Shown: piece by piece, positions 34,707 through 48,983 of the stretch
Position numbering within the stretch: position 1 is the stretch's first letter
Layout: each line of letters begins with the position of its first letter
Assembly (NCBI RefSeq): GCF_022539665.2
Contig: NC_081335.1
Span: forward strand, 2,914,001 to 2,978,000
Reading direction: 5' to 3'
Length of the DNA: 64,000 nt
Source of the DNA: Daphnia carinata
Taxonomy: Eukaryota; Arthropoda; Branchiopoda; Diplostraca; Daphniidae
The notes under the pieces: generated by a model
The model's input: the letters and a program-made list of their open reading frames with translations, nothing else
The model's database searches: none
What the model was told of the DNA's origin: nothing
Program-made: the position numbers and the translations under genes

Positions 34707-37700
34707 CTTATCAGTACAAATCAGCTGATTGTCTAGTGTCATTACGTAAGAAAACACAAGTAACAAAAAAAAAACAACAAAAGAACTGCGGAATACGTTG
34801 CGCGGAATCGCCTGTGGCTATACACAAATGACACAACAACAGGCGATCAGGGTTTTCGATTTCTTTCGTTAAAAAAAACGAACACTGTCAGCTAAACGAA
34901 ATTGAGTGTAACGAAAACGAACTGCTAAATAAACTGATGATGACGATGTAACTGGCGGATGGAATATTTAAAAAAAAAAACCGGGGGAGAAAAAACAAAC
35001 TTTGGGAGGACTTGTGTGACTTGCAGTTAGTCAACGACTGAGTGGCACACCGGTGTGTCATCCAACTCTACGCAAAGTGACTTGAACGCTCTTCGGGACA
35101 GTCCAAGTCACGTGATGCGAGTAGGAGGAGCTTTTCTAGTGGCGCTGTGTATCGCCATTGGTCCGACTGTTTCACTCCTATTGGCTCTTCCGCCGGACTA
35201 TAACCGCGAAGGGTGGGATGGATTTCTTTTTTCCCTTCCGCTTTAAGCATCTCACGATCGTCTGCCAAGAGTCCATTATCTCTCTCTCTCTCACTTTATA
35301 TTTCTCTCTCTCTCTCTCTCCTTCTCTCTCTCATTGGGTTTTGTTTGAAATAAGACGCGCGGTTTTTCACGCTAATACAGAAAACGCAAAGGTAACAGCG
35401 CTGCACATTACCGCCGCGCCCGGATGACTTAATTGGATTGCCTCGCATCCTGCGTTCCGGTTAACAAGCGCAGACTAATCGACTTGATATTGTTGTGCGC
35501 TTACATATGCGACTAAAAAAAACAAAAGAAGAACGTTTACTTGTTTCCCCCCTTCTTTTTGTCTGAACTCGGAAGTCCATGGTTTCCCCCGAAATGTAAC
35601 AACCATGAAAATGGGTGCACATTAGAGGCCTATGCATTTTTAAAAATTTTCTCACTGTTTCCTGAATGCACTCCATGAACTTTGGGGCGTCAGAGATGTT
35701 TAGGTAGACGAGTAAGAAAACAAAAAATGAAGGGGAAATAAAATGAATACAATAGTGATTACAGTGCGATCGATTCGCCTCGGGGCTGCAATGAACGAAC
35801 GGTGCATATAAACATGTCAAGAAACAAGGGTCGCCCTGGGAATGTATTTTATGTATATATTTTTTTTTGCTCGGCTTAAAAACAAGAAGAAATAAAAGAC
35901 AAGTTGGGGCAATGTACGGCCGTCGTGGCCGGTTTCAATTGAGCAGAGTGGCTCTTTAAGACTCTCCTGACTATTGGATGGTATAGCGTCTAATAGTCAT
36001 GGAAACAAGGAGAACCAGATTAGAATTAACTTGATTGCAGCTTTTATTCTGCATATTATAGGCCTGAATACGAAAGTATCTCTCGTGTGTTATCTTACAC
36101 TTGTATACAAGTGTACAGAATTATATATTCGTGTCAAATATGTATATCGGTATAATTTAGGCTTTGTAATTTACATATCGTGAGGAGGTCAGACGGAGCA
36201 ATGACACGCAATGTATTTCTCCCCCTTACTCACGTGAAATTCCCGACTCCCCCTCCCCCCTCATTTCCCCGGTGTGGTTCCTCCCGTGTTTTCAACTGGG
36301 CACATCATCATAAACCAATTAAACGGGCACTATATACACAGCAGAAGCCGTATAGCCACACACACACACTCATCATTCCTTCTATTTTTTTCTTCGAAAT
36401 TAGTTGGAAGCCTAAAACTTTATAAAGTCCATTTGACGATCGAGAAGAAAATAGTCATTTGAACTTGGCAATCCTGTACTGTATAATAAAACACATAATC
36501 AATATATGAACTTTCGAAACAAAGACTGGCTGCCTATTTTTTACTGTTTTTTTTAGTTATAACAATTGATATCGTGGCATTCTTCTTTTCTTTTGTGTGA
36601 AGGGGAACAAAACTAGAGTGATTTGTTTTTACCTGTAGACATCAACGTAGTTTGTTGTTCCTGTGAGAATGTGAATAAAAATTGGAAAATCCAGCCGAAC
36701 AACTTGAAAACGCGGTGATAAATTCCTGAGTCAAACGAACGTGACAAGACTGGTCTCATTCCAGCCCAGTCCCATTACATTCCCATCACTCCGGGTCCCC
36801 ATTTATTTTATTTTATTTTTTTTTCACATTATTACACGTTTCCTTCGGACTATGTCCAATAGCCACAAACAATCGATCAGGTTGAAACAGTTTTTGTCGC
36901 CGTGTAAACCGCAAACCCGAATCTGGTTAAACATGATACACCCAAGGGTAAACTAGACACACAGTTAAAACACAAAAAGAGGAAAGAAAAAAAAAAGGAA
37001 ATTCGAGACTGTAAGTATATATTATGAACAATTTGGCTAGCCATTTCCATCATCAACTTTGTTCCAAACTCTTACAGTTTATTATTACTGTCTCGTTGCA
37101 CGGCCGTCCATAAAATCTGAACTAAAATACTCCGAAACTAAATAATAACTGTGGCCCCAGTGTGTGTGTCTATACAAGACATGTTTTCATATCTAGTTAC
37201 GACTTGATTATACCTACCCATCCACCTTTAATCGAGTTATAAAAGCAGAAAAGGCTGGCTAAAACTTTTGCGCAAAATTTCCATGAAAACCGTCGAGTTT
37301 CGGGGGCTACGGTCTCCTTTTTATGGCCGCGTTCCGGCCGTTATAAACGCACAAAGTCATTGAGTCCTAATGCACAGTGAATTGTGTGGTCCTGGCCAAC
37401 AACCCGGCTGTTTTTTTTTTCTTTTTTGTGAAGCTCTTCTGAACGTCATCGGCTCATTTGAATAAATCAGAAGGGAAAGGTTTTATATATGTATATATAT
37501 CTAGACATGTTACTACCTTACGACAGCACACAACAATTCATTTGTTGGCGAAGGGGAGACATTGCCGTTTTATTTTCATTTCTTCGTGTTACATCTTTTT
37601 TTTTGTTCCAAAATCCCCCTGTAAAAAAAAAAGGATCGCGTGAGCGTCAGCTTTCAACTCACGGCCGTCGCGCAATTGACTAAATTCAACTGACCATATA

Positions 37701-40700
37701 GCCGCTGACAAGTCAAACTCACCTCTGTGTCTATATTCTTTCAAAAAAATAAAAGGGAAAAACGAGCTATCATATTGCACCGACTCGTGAACGAGAAAAA
37801 ATAGAGAGGATATGTTATAATGACACGGGGCACAAAAGAGTTGGAACATGGCATATGGTGATTGCTGCTCTTTTTCAGTTATATTCTTTTTGATAGCAAT
37901 AATACAATATAGAATACAAGGACTTTTTGACTCTTTTTGTGTATAGGAAAGAAAAAGGAGGGGGTTCCAGATGTCGTCTGTAGAACTGACGGTGGAGGGG
38001 GAGTGAGTGTGTAAGCATAAAGCACGCTTTTTGTTCACAGTGGTATATGCACACAGCGATATACAAATATAACAACAATACGTAAATATACAATACATAT
38101 ATGGGGGCTATACATTCAACTGGTTTTTAGATGGCACCCCCCTTGATTTTTTTGGGGGGACGATCGTGCCGGTCGAGTTGACACTCGTTTGTTATGAGCT
38201 TGCTGTTGTTTGGCTTGATGGTCAGTTGTTTCAAAATAAGAGGGGGGGGGGGGGCAGTACATACCACGCACATTTGCCCTATGATAAACTAGTTGACCTT
38301 CCGCTCAAAATTGGAAAGAAAAAGAAGATGGACGTCAGAAAAGCTCGTTTATTTCAGCCGAGATTAAAAGGAGAACATGAATTTTCTTCTAAAACCAGGT
38401 GCCCATGACGAACTGGATTGTTTTCCTTTGTACGTGTGGCGTCAATCGGCCGAAAATCCAAAGAGTAGGGGACTAGAATTAAAATAAAAACTGATACAGT
38501 CAGCTCTGTAGATGGTCAATCCTTATTAGTCGACTAGAAAGAAACTTGAAAGACGATTACCAGAAAAGAAGGAGGGGAGAAATGTGCAATTGAAACTCCC
38601 CTTCGTCCCAATAAAGCTGCTCCAATACACAGAACAGGGCAGGGACGGTGAGAGATAACACCGAAATCCATGGCGACTTGAGTTGGTTTTCAAACTTTTT
38701 TTTTTTTTTGTCTTTCCATGATGGCCAAGTTATTGCGACAACGCGCACTTTTATAGAAAACACAGAGAGAGAATGCAAGCGTGAGCAATGCCACGAGCGC
38801 TTTTGATAACGCACAAAAAATATATTCGAACCCGAGGAACCGACAGTAGTGTCCATTTGAGAAAAGAGCTTGAAGCGCTCAGAGATTGCAGTTCGTCCGT
38901 AATAGGTAAAAATCAATCGCGGCGCGCAATTCAAAAATGCACCCCGCAAAAGAGGGCGGATATGTAATTATTAGGCGAAATTCCTGGCCATTTCCATGCT
39001 GAAAAAAAAAACAAAGCAAAACAAATTCCATTTTGTATGTGTGTACATATCTTTAGCCTACATGTAAATGGAGAAAACAAAGTCGGGATGTTATTCGTGT
39101 CGCAATGTGAAATTGTCCGCCCGCCATCAAGTTTTCTGTTTGAATCAAATACCGAACAGGTATGTGTGTGTGTGTGTACACAACGATTACTTGCCGCATG
39201 AAAATGGTTTTGCTTTATAATGAATGTTTAAAATGTTGACTCGCTATCGAAACGCTGGATCAGATAATTTCATGCTGGGTCCCTAGCTAGTTTCAAATTG
39301 ACTCTTCTCATGTCGGACATTGTATCCAAAGTTTACGCGGAGGGAAAAGAAATGAAAGAGACATGCACCAACTATCTATACCCAAGCCGGTTAAAGCCCG
39401 CAATGGATTGGATTCTCGTGCAACGTTATCTATGTCCGTTTTTTTTTTTTAAGGACCATGGCCATGACATTCCATCTCTAGAATTACATAGTATGTTAAC
39501 TGAATGAAACGGAGGAGGGAATGGGGCAAACACGAAATCCTTTTTTTTTTTTTCAATTGGTATTCCCATTATTATCGAAAATATGTTTTTGTGGTAGTTA
39601 AACAAGTTGATTTGACAACAGGTTACTATAGCAGAACACATAGGGAAAAAAAATAGGGACTCTTTTGGTAATCAAATCGGTCATTCCATTCAAAAAGCTC
39701 GGTGCTCGTACAAAGTTTCATTAAGAATGGCTATTGAAAAATCAGGTTGCTAAAATAATGCGCTCTTGTGCAACGAAACACAAAACAATATAAGATAACT
39801 ATCGGTTATACGAGTGAAGTTTCCCATCAAAACGTGAGACGATGAAAGCTTTGGAAAACGAAAGAAAAAAAAAACTGTTATACACGTAGAGGAATGAAAA
39901 ATACGTTCCGGAAGGAGATGAAAAAAACAGGCAAAAAGTTAAATGGCTTCATTTTCTTAAAAAAAAAACAAAAAAAAACAGAGTACCGTTTACAGGAAAA
40001 TTCCGCTTAGACGCATGTTATTACTCCATCGGAATGTCTAACCAGAAAACAAAAAAGAAAAACCATCGGAAAAAAATTAAGTAGTTTAACTAATATTTGC
40101 TGTGTACTGGAATAAAAAAGAAAAGAGAGTTTGCGGTTATTACGAAAACAGAAAATAATTTCAAAACGCTCTCGTTTGAAAAATGTGCTGCATTTTCATT
40201 GTTCCGTGTCCAAAGAGATTGCAAAATGAATAATGAACAACAAGCGAAAATGAACAAGTGTCATATAAGATTAATATCCACCCAATAACTAAAAACTGCT
40301 CAATCAGTCATCACTAAATATATTGTCCTTTTGCTCCCCTTTTTCTTTTTGTTTTTTTTTTCTGAAAACATTAGCGTTTCTTTAAGTCATTAATAAAACT
40401 TAAGAACAACAAAAAAAAAGAACGAAACAGAAAAAAACGTTGGAAAACATTTTTCAACTGGTATCAATCGAAATAAATGACCAAGTCTTTTCAAGGTCTT
40501 TTTCTTAAGACGAGTTAATATAACATATAGAGTCACGAAGATGATAAAAGTGAAATAAAGGACATCAAGGCAATAATACCAAAATGCGATAGCAATAATG
40601 CTACTGAACTGGACTTTCTCAAGAAATCATCATCATCAGTTGAAACATTTTTCTAATGAATACACACATACCCTTAAGAACCCCATATTTTTTTTCACTT

Positions 40701-43118
40701 AAAAGAGACATATAATTCATTCGACGAAAAGGAATGTTCATTGAGACTCGATTTTTTTTCTTTTCTCTTGATAAAACCAATGCTCCTGTTATCGTATTAT
40801 ACAGTATATATACACAACACAGACTTGGCTCCTCTTTTAACAGTGTCCCCCCCCCCTCTCCAGTTCTCCAACTAAAACCCAAATCATGTTTTCTTTTCGT
40901 GTGATAAAAAAATAAGTTTTCACATTTTCTTAACCAAATCGTCCCCCCCCCCCCTCCCCTCATATGTGGAAGAGAGTCAATCAGGACAGGCAAACCCGAC
41001 ATATGTCGCGCGCATAGTTCCAACAATAAGTGGCAATCAGTCAGTTGGCCAGGGCAAAAAAAAGAAAGAAAATAAACACACACAAGCAGTTTGAATGTGC
41101 CTTTCAGTTTTGCCATATAATTGCCGATAAATTGCAATGTAAGCCGTATAGTTGGGACAACTGATGTGGTCATCAAAAGAGGAAACTTTCCCTTTTCCCT
41201 ACGTTTGATCGTTTTATAACAATCTTTCGTGTTGTATTGCCCTCGATAATACAAGAGGCCTCCCCATATCTAGGATCGATTTGATGGACCGTGAAGAGGC
41301 GCTCGTAAATGATGAGACTTACACCCTTTTTTCTTCTGTGCCTGATGGTCCGCGTGTACATAGTGCACATAAAGGCCTCATGTGAAACCTTGTTATGTAT
41401 CAAGTCCCTACAGGGATATGAGCCTTTGCGCCTCTCTTTTGATTGTATTTATGTATCAATTATTCCCTCTCTTCTCCTTTATAACTGGCCTGTTGTTTGG
41501 GTTGTTTGAGCCCAAAAGTCGAGTCGGTTGTACATATATATATAGACTCTTTGTGTGTGTGTGTGTGTTGCTCTCAGCACAAAAGAAGAAAAAGGATGGG
41601 GGGGGGGGTTAGGCAGCACGCACGGTGTCAACATCCGTTGAGGTCTTTCTGTAGTAGCCCCCACCAGTCGGATCATTGGATTACATCCGTCATCAATTAT
41701 AACAATCTACTTTAGATAATGGACGAGTGTGTGTGTATTTTCCTCTTCTTTTCTATAACCGACGGCGTTTTCATAACGAAGTTATTGTTTCTTTTGATGC
41801 AATTTATTATTTTTTTGATTTTCAAAATGAAAACTTGGAAGGACACATTTAAACCGTTTTCAAATTGATCGTAAAATCTGGGGAGGATATATACCCGTTT
41901 GACGTTTGATATGTAATGCATTAAATAACGGGTTAGGACTTTGAAGAAAAAAAAATTCAAATCATGTTGGGGAAAGGTCTCGTGTGATCAGAACATGAAT
42001 AATTGATTCTGAGGGTTATACAGCCATGAGTGTGTCGTATGGGGGAAGTCAAAGGGATTGAAATGGATTCGGCGGATGATATTCCGCACCAACAAAAAGC
42101 CCAAACGTTCGTCTATAAAGAGAACAATAATCAAAAGTACATGGTAGAAAAGAGTGTGCTGCTGAATCATTCGTCACCTGTCACAAGCCCAAAACAAAGC
42201 ATTGGCGCACGCACTTCTCTTTCAATTGAAACAACAATTTGAAAATCTACACACACACACACAAATGGAAACAGTTTGAGAACATCCGCTACTTCCGACG
42301 GATCCTTTACGTAGTAGTACATTTAGAAGCCCAAAGGTATAAAGCAAATGAAGGAGCCGTTATTAATGAACGGCTAACGAAGCCTAATGAGCTATCGCAC
42401 AGATTTAAACTATAATAAGGTTCTCTACAAATGACCAAGTTGTGCTGATACTCAGCGGTACACATATAGCCATTTTATGTAACCCCACGCCCCCGTTGCC
42501 GGCAAACGCAAATCCCTCGGCTAAATGACGGGAATAATTAAAGAGAACTTTTGAAACTAAATCACACACCTACCCGCGTCTACCAACTTGGCTCTTTGCT
42601 GCCTCAACTATCACCGCACGCGTTTGCTTCATCACCAACTCTCTGTGTGTGTATACGCTCGGAAGTCTATACGCTCATCATGATGTCAATTAAGATTATT
42701 ACTAGTGAGGAGCTCTTTCTCTTGTTGATATTCAACAATAATTGGAGGAACAAGGAGGAATAAGGAATTACTGATGGTGTTCTCTGAACCTGCAAGTTGT
42801 GGCAAATTTTATACACACACTTTGCTGTTATATGTCTCTTACCCATCAATAAATCAAATGGCAATTAAGCGGGGTTAATCAGTTGGGGGGCTAAGGACAA
42901 ATCTATTTGGAAGAAGCGAAGACCTTCTCAATTATTAGATCGATCCATTAAAAATTGAAACCTGCGATTGGCTAGATTTTAAAAATATAAAATCGCGATT
43001 CTTAAAAAATGGGGCGCAGTAATGTGGAATTCAGTAATGAAATTAAAAATAGTTTTCATGTGTGTCTGCGTGTGGAATGTGAATGCAGATCACGTCTTTT
43101 CATTGGCGTCTTGGATCC

Positions 43119-43139
43119 CCGGCGCGAGCGCGCGCGCCC
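43119..43139. other. Alternating CG tract, possible Z-DNA
   Basis: CCGGCGCGAGCGCGCGCGCC-type sequence, an isolated island of alternating purine/pyrimidine C and G in otherwise AT-rich DNA. Confidence 0.5.
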
Positions 43140-46100
43140 AGGTAAACGCATAACACAAAACATTAAAGGAGCTACGAAAGATTGTGAAGAAGCTTTCAAT
43201 GTTGAATGCTTTTAGAGTGGGTGAATTCATCAAGTCGATTTACAATGTAAAGCATCTACAACGTTCTGGCCTATATAGGCCTTTGATGGGATCCTTCCCT
43301 CCTAGAAAGACAGATAGAACAGTGCGTGTATAGCGACCTCGGTTGATTCATTCATTTTTAAACTGGACAAGTGGTTTTGTCTGTCCGTTATTCTTTTCTT
43401 CTCTTTTCAAATATCGTTCGCCATTATCAGCAAGTGCCTATATACGTATACAATCAATGTCTCAGTGTACAGTTTTCATCAGCATCATTAAATATTCTTT
43501 CCAACTGGACCGCTGATAATCATGGCGGCCTTTTTTTGGGGACAAAAAAAATGAGATTGAAGGTGGACGATACTGATGATTTCCCACGACATCTTTTCTT
43601 GTCCCCCCCTCCTCTATGTGACGTGGGGGCTGTTTAAGGAAACAAGACTTATTGTTGTTTCCAAACAACAAACAAACAGGATATGACAATATGAAAAACT
43701 ATTAACCGCATCGTGCCCTCCCCTTTTTTTTTTCTTTTATCAGGTTAAAAGAAAACAAAACTATGTTACAATAAGCAAACATACACAATTGGCCGTTCAC
43801 GTTTTTGTTGTTGTTGTAATAGAATAATAACTGAAGTTGTTAAGATGAGAAGAAAAAAAAATAAACGGAAACAGATGTCATCGAGGTGGGCCTCGAAGAA
43901 CTTCTGGTTGAGGGGTTTAACCAACCACAGACAAAAAGAAAGACGGCAAAACTGTCTTTTGTGTATTTTCTTTTTTTTTTTTCGCGGCTGAACAAAACAG
44001 CGCTCTGTTATTTTCAAGTTTTTTTTTTTTACATGGTTAACGAAACACGATGTGAATATATGAGTCCTGATGAGCCCATTTGAAATGTAATAAGAGAAAA
44101 GCGGTGGCGCCGCTTTGCGTCTCCTCGGCTTCTTGTCCTCTTTTTTTGAGGGTGCAATCAGCCAATCAGTAGACTAAACTCCCACCTAAAGCAGGTAGGC
44201 CCCTATCGTATATGTAGTACAGTCACAACATTTATTTACTTTTTGTCTTGAAGGGAAAAGCCAGTCCATACCAATTAACATGTCTAATTGTCACTCCTGT
44301 ACTCCTCCCGTGTGCTCCGGGTTGTTAACTCCACTTAACTCTGTTTTCTCTCCGTTGTTGTGTGCACGTCTCTCTCTCTCCTTTTCTTTTATTGGTCTGT
44401 TAGTAAAGGATTAGAAACAAAGAGGTGGGTGAACAAACAAACAAACAGAAAAAAAAAGAAGAAGAACGATACCATCAAGTCGCTACTTTTAGTCTCATTA
44501 AATCGAATTACATATGCCGCTATAGGCTTTGTGTATACTGCCTAAACACACGTTGTAAAACGAAAACAACGGAAACTATGGTTATAACCATTGGGTTTTG
44601 TATATTCGACAGCTGCTACGCAAAATTTCAAGAAAAGAATAGAGCTTGATTTTTCTTTTTGCGAAACTGGAATTCGTGAGACGCTGCTGATGTTTTTTTG
44701 GAGGGCTGTCGTGTACACAGTAACCGGTCAAATGATTCATTTGACAGAAACATTCAATTCAATGCATCGGACGTATTCGTCAGCTGATCGATAAGAAAAT
44801 AAGGAATATCGAAATGCTTTTAGCTGGCTTCAAAAAGCCAAATACATGGAATTGGTCAGCACAGGCGACAGTCGAGAGAGAGAAGAAAAAAAAAAGAGAG
44901 GCAAAGAAAGAAAGAAAAATATCCAGTTATGGAGGTCAGGATTGTTATATATTTCCCAATGTATCCGTCTCCCGTCCGTCATCGCTAGAAACGTGAAGAA
45001 AAAAAAAGTCGATTTGTCAATGGAGATAATGGTTGCGAGCTATTATAATATATGCATATATATCGGCTTATTTTAGAGAACAAAACGCGCAATCGAAATG
45101 TGAAAAGAGTTTTCAGAGGAGAGGAGGGGGGGGGGTCCAAATAAAAACCTGATCCAATATGCACTTAATGTCGTTTCGCCCTCGTTTGTATCTGTCGTAT
45201 TTTGGTGAAAAATGCTAAGAATTTTATTGTTGATTGTGCATTGTGTTGCAATGAAACTTTTTTGTTAGATAAAAGTGAAATGCAGAAATGGTTGTACTCA
45301 TACTAGTTGTTTTAAAATTCAATAGATGGCTTGAGAATCAGTGCCCATGAAACAAAAAGACGTAATAAAAATGAAATGAGATTAGGTAATCCAGTTGCGA
45401 TAAACAGTCTATCCATAATTGTATTTACAAGGAGGAGTGGAAAAAAAGCAAATTTCAAGTCGAATGTTTCTCCAACAAGAATTCTCTTCCTCTTACAGTC
45501 ACTTATTGGCTGGCATTGACATTATATTGAAGTAATGGGAATTTTTACTCGGCCGAAAGGAAATCAGTTAGGTTAAAAGCACGCACAAGAGCGAGACCGG
45601 CAGAATGGAAAGAATGGGGCGATTTGGTAAATTTTAGATGTGCAAATGGAGTAAGTCATTCATCTGCTTGAACTACTTGAACTTATCGGCTGACTATGCT
45701 AATTGCTAATGAATTTCATTAACTGAAGAGTATGGTAGCAATTTGCGTGTAAAAGAGAGCTGAGAGATACCCCAACCCACACAATTTACCTTTTCCAGAA
45801 ATAAAACCAAGGAGGTGCTGCCATCTACCAACCAAATACATTACTAGCTTCAGGTTTTCAAAAATGAGAAAAGGCTTGTTAGATATCACCTCCTCCTTTG
45901 TGGTAAAAATAAAAAAGAAACTTGAAAGCCGGCAGCCGTTGATTGTATTAAATATTTACCCCACCTCCTTGGTTCCACCTCGGGACATCAACAACAAAAA
46001 GAACGAGCGTTCTGACGTCGATTCACGACTCTATAACACAACCCCCTAAACTCTCTCTCTATTATATATATTTTTTTTTTCACTGCTCGTTGTGTGTTGT

Positions 46101-48210
46101 GAATAGAGGAGGTGCGTAACGGGCGACGGCGTGTAATGACTTGCCTTATATGGGCATACAGAGAGAAACGCCGCCTCCTTCTAACGCTTCCAATCCGTTC
46201 TCTAGGTCCTCGATGCCGTGTGCCCCGAACGACAATTTCTCAATCTCTTTGTGTCTCAATTTCCCACAAGATATTTTTCTTTTTCCCTTGTTGTTGTTCT
46301 TCATACTGATTGTCGTACGTACTTCATTCTTCATGCCTCTCTTCAAGCAAGCCGATGATGATGATGATATCCCCCCCCTCCTCAAAAAAAGCGTTTTCTT
46401 TTCTCTCTTCCTGATTATTGTCATTATTTTCTCTATACAACCGCGAGAAGAGAGAGGAAAAGAGACAAAACAACATTAGCCAAAAGCGAAGAACGATCAA
46501 ATGATGATACATCATCAAATGTTACGTCGCCTTGTTTGATAAAAAAAAAAAATAGCGGGGTAATTATGTCTGAATCTATAGCAGTTCATCTATGTAACAG
46601 CCATGGCGGGCATTTTTGAATTTAGCTGGTATGATTAAAAAAAAACTGAATACAACGCGGCACAGTTATAATAACGAGATGTAATTAAACCGCATCACGT
46701 GACATCTCTGCCTTTTTTCGACCTTGATGGATTACAAAGCCGTCAAGTCTGTGTTACCTGCGTTAACAGGTGGCTGATTTATTCGAAGACCGTTAAAGAA
46801 AAGAAAATCCTACGAATTTCCACTCCTCCAGATTGTAATGATCTGAAAAAACCAACTATGTGTCTACCGTTTTTTTAAGAAATACAACTATTTTGTCACC
46901 CCAGCCCCATTCCGCTGTATTCAAATTCAACAGCTGCTGTTTAATCCAACGTCTAAGTGTCGACGTTAATTAGCATCAGCCGACACGTCCCTTCCTTTTT
47001 TTAAAATATACTTTACACACAGACACGTCGTAGAAATACACACACGTTGGGTAGAATATTACACCGGCCGTTGTATATATTATAAAATGATTACGTGTGT
47101 CTACGTTGTATACGAAGAGAGACCGCTATTATTGTTTATATGATGTCAGGCTAACAGCATAAAAGAAGATGATCCTCTTTTCTTTCCCCCCCCGCCGTAT
47201 AAGTTCTTGTCGTGACGGGCCAATCGTTATGTCGTGTAATATACCTGGTGTGTGTGTGTGTTTCCTGGTCAATTAACAAACTGCTAGATGATCCGACACC
47301 TACAGGGCGGCGCGTGAAACACACCAGTCCTCCTCTTATCGAGTGAGATGGACGTAATAATTGACAAGTATATACGTCTTTACCAGAGGCCATTCCTTGC
47401 TCGGATAATGGCGGCAAAACTTTTATGAAATATACAGTATATTCAACTCTTTAACCTGTGGTTTATTTTTTCTTTCCAGGTTTAATTTAAAATTTAGAGA
47501 ACAACATCGCGATAGAGGATATTTGTTTATGAATATGCAAATGTAGTCACGTGCGTCTCTGTATAATTTGGGAGGGCGTCACGCCTGATCTTCGATGTTC
47601 CGTCATTTGTACCTTCCTCTTTCAAGATGATTTCGCTATCATTCTTCGTAATCACTTGAACATATTATTCTTTTAGTAATGATGCCTTTTCCGGGAAACG
47701 AAGATATTAGCATCATCTAGTGGTTATCTCATTGTCCTCTCTACGTTTACCCCGGACAACCGTTTCCCCCTAAAAGATGATGATACTCTAGATTACCTTA
47801 TTCTGTGTTTCGGAATTATCCGTTCTACCAGATTGGAGAGCCTCATCAGTAACTGCACAGGGGAACAACAGGTGCGTAACGTTACCTCTTCTTCGAATTC
47901 CACTAGTCCCAACTCGCCTTCTGTTTAATTTCATTTTTGAATAAATCAATGAACAGTTTTTGAATAAATAAATTTTGTTTATTTATACAAAATTTAAACG
48001 TAGATGCACAAAAAAAAGAAGGCAGGGTAAGCAATGGATCAGCTGGAAACATGTGAAAACATAGGGTGGGGTGGATTAACAAAATTTTTGTGCAAGGTCT
48101 CATGAGTCACGTATGGGTATGTCACATGGGCGCCAAAATACATTCAAGGACAAACGATTCCAGAAAGATCCAAGAAAGGAGGTAGAGGGAGATAATTTTC
48201 AACGGAGAAA

Positions 48211-48524
48211 CAAAATGTTCAAAAATTGCGCGCCATCAAAAAGCAAAGGGAGAATTCTGTCTTGTCGCTGATTGGACGACATCGACAGCGGACGCCATCA
48301 TTATTTAAATCGGGCAGTATTTTTCGACAACCTCAAAACTATAGGGGATGGGTAAGCAAAACAGAAACAAAATGTTCAAATAATGCGCGCCATCAGAAAG
48401 CGAAGGGAAAATTCTATCTTGTCCCTGATTGGACGGCAGCGACATCGGACGCCATCATTATTTAAATCTGGCAGTATTTTTCGACAACCTCAAAACTATG
48501 CGGGATGGGTAAGCAAAACAGATG
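48211..48524. repeat. 157-bp tandem duplication
   Basis: Units 48211-48367 and 48368-48524 are about 90% identical. Both begin CAAAATGTTCAAA, contain GCGCGCCATCA, CTGATTGGAC (a reversed CCAAT box), CATCATTATTTAAATC and CAGTATTTTTCGACAACC, and end GATGGGTAAGCAAAAC. The unit has promoter-like words but no gene attached to it. Confidence 0.8.
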
Positions 48525-48649
48525 CTCTAAAACTTCCCCAAAGCTTGGGCTAAATGTTCTGCATAAATATTGATAAATTAAAACTTTACTTTGTTGCGAA
48601 CCCTTCCTTCGTTTTGCTCTCCCCCTTTTTTTTCAAGCTACATTACGCA

Positions 48650-48983
48650 AATGGCAATATTCCAATTAGCGTCGCTATCAAAAGGTGATTGCATACAGGG
48701 TGTGACTAATAATATTACAATCTGGCACGTACACGACTCGCTTTCAGTTCTGATTGATTCGAATCCTTTTTGGTATAACCCATAGCCGAAAGGCAACATT
48801 TCGTTCAGCGTCCAGACGTGTCCAAACGTGAATCCGATTAATAGCCACACGCCGACAATCTGTAAACGTGAATTTTCTTTCGCCGTCCCGTACAATTCAG
48901 TTTTGTTTATGAAGATAATATTATATTTTTTTTTCTAAAGGGACTTCGATGTCTGCGCTCTGATCCTGCGCGTGTAGATCCAT
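48650..48983 (-). other. Possible small membrane-protein exons
   Basis: On the minus strand, an ATG at 48983 opens MDLHAQDQSADIE. After an acceptor CGTTTACAG, a frame from 48859 reads IVGVWLLIGFTFGHVW, TLNEMLPFGYGLYQKGF and onward to a stop beyond 48650. Codon use and GC are higher than in the surroundings. The joining donor (GAA|GTCCCT at 48945) is weak, and no family is recognised. It may instead be read straight through from 48895. Treat as a candidate only. Confidence 0.25.

Noticed and set aside
37589-38098. 169-codon minus-strand open frame
   Set aside because: Low-complexity Tyr/Cys/Ser/Phe translation of AT-rich DNA, overlapped by another frame on the same strand.
40619-41254. 211-codon open frame on the minus strand, the longest in the 35-51 kb interval
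   Set aside because: It crosses poly-C runs and A/T tracts, has no domain-like pattern, and no splice or initiation context supports it.
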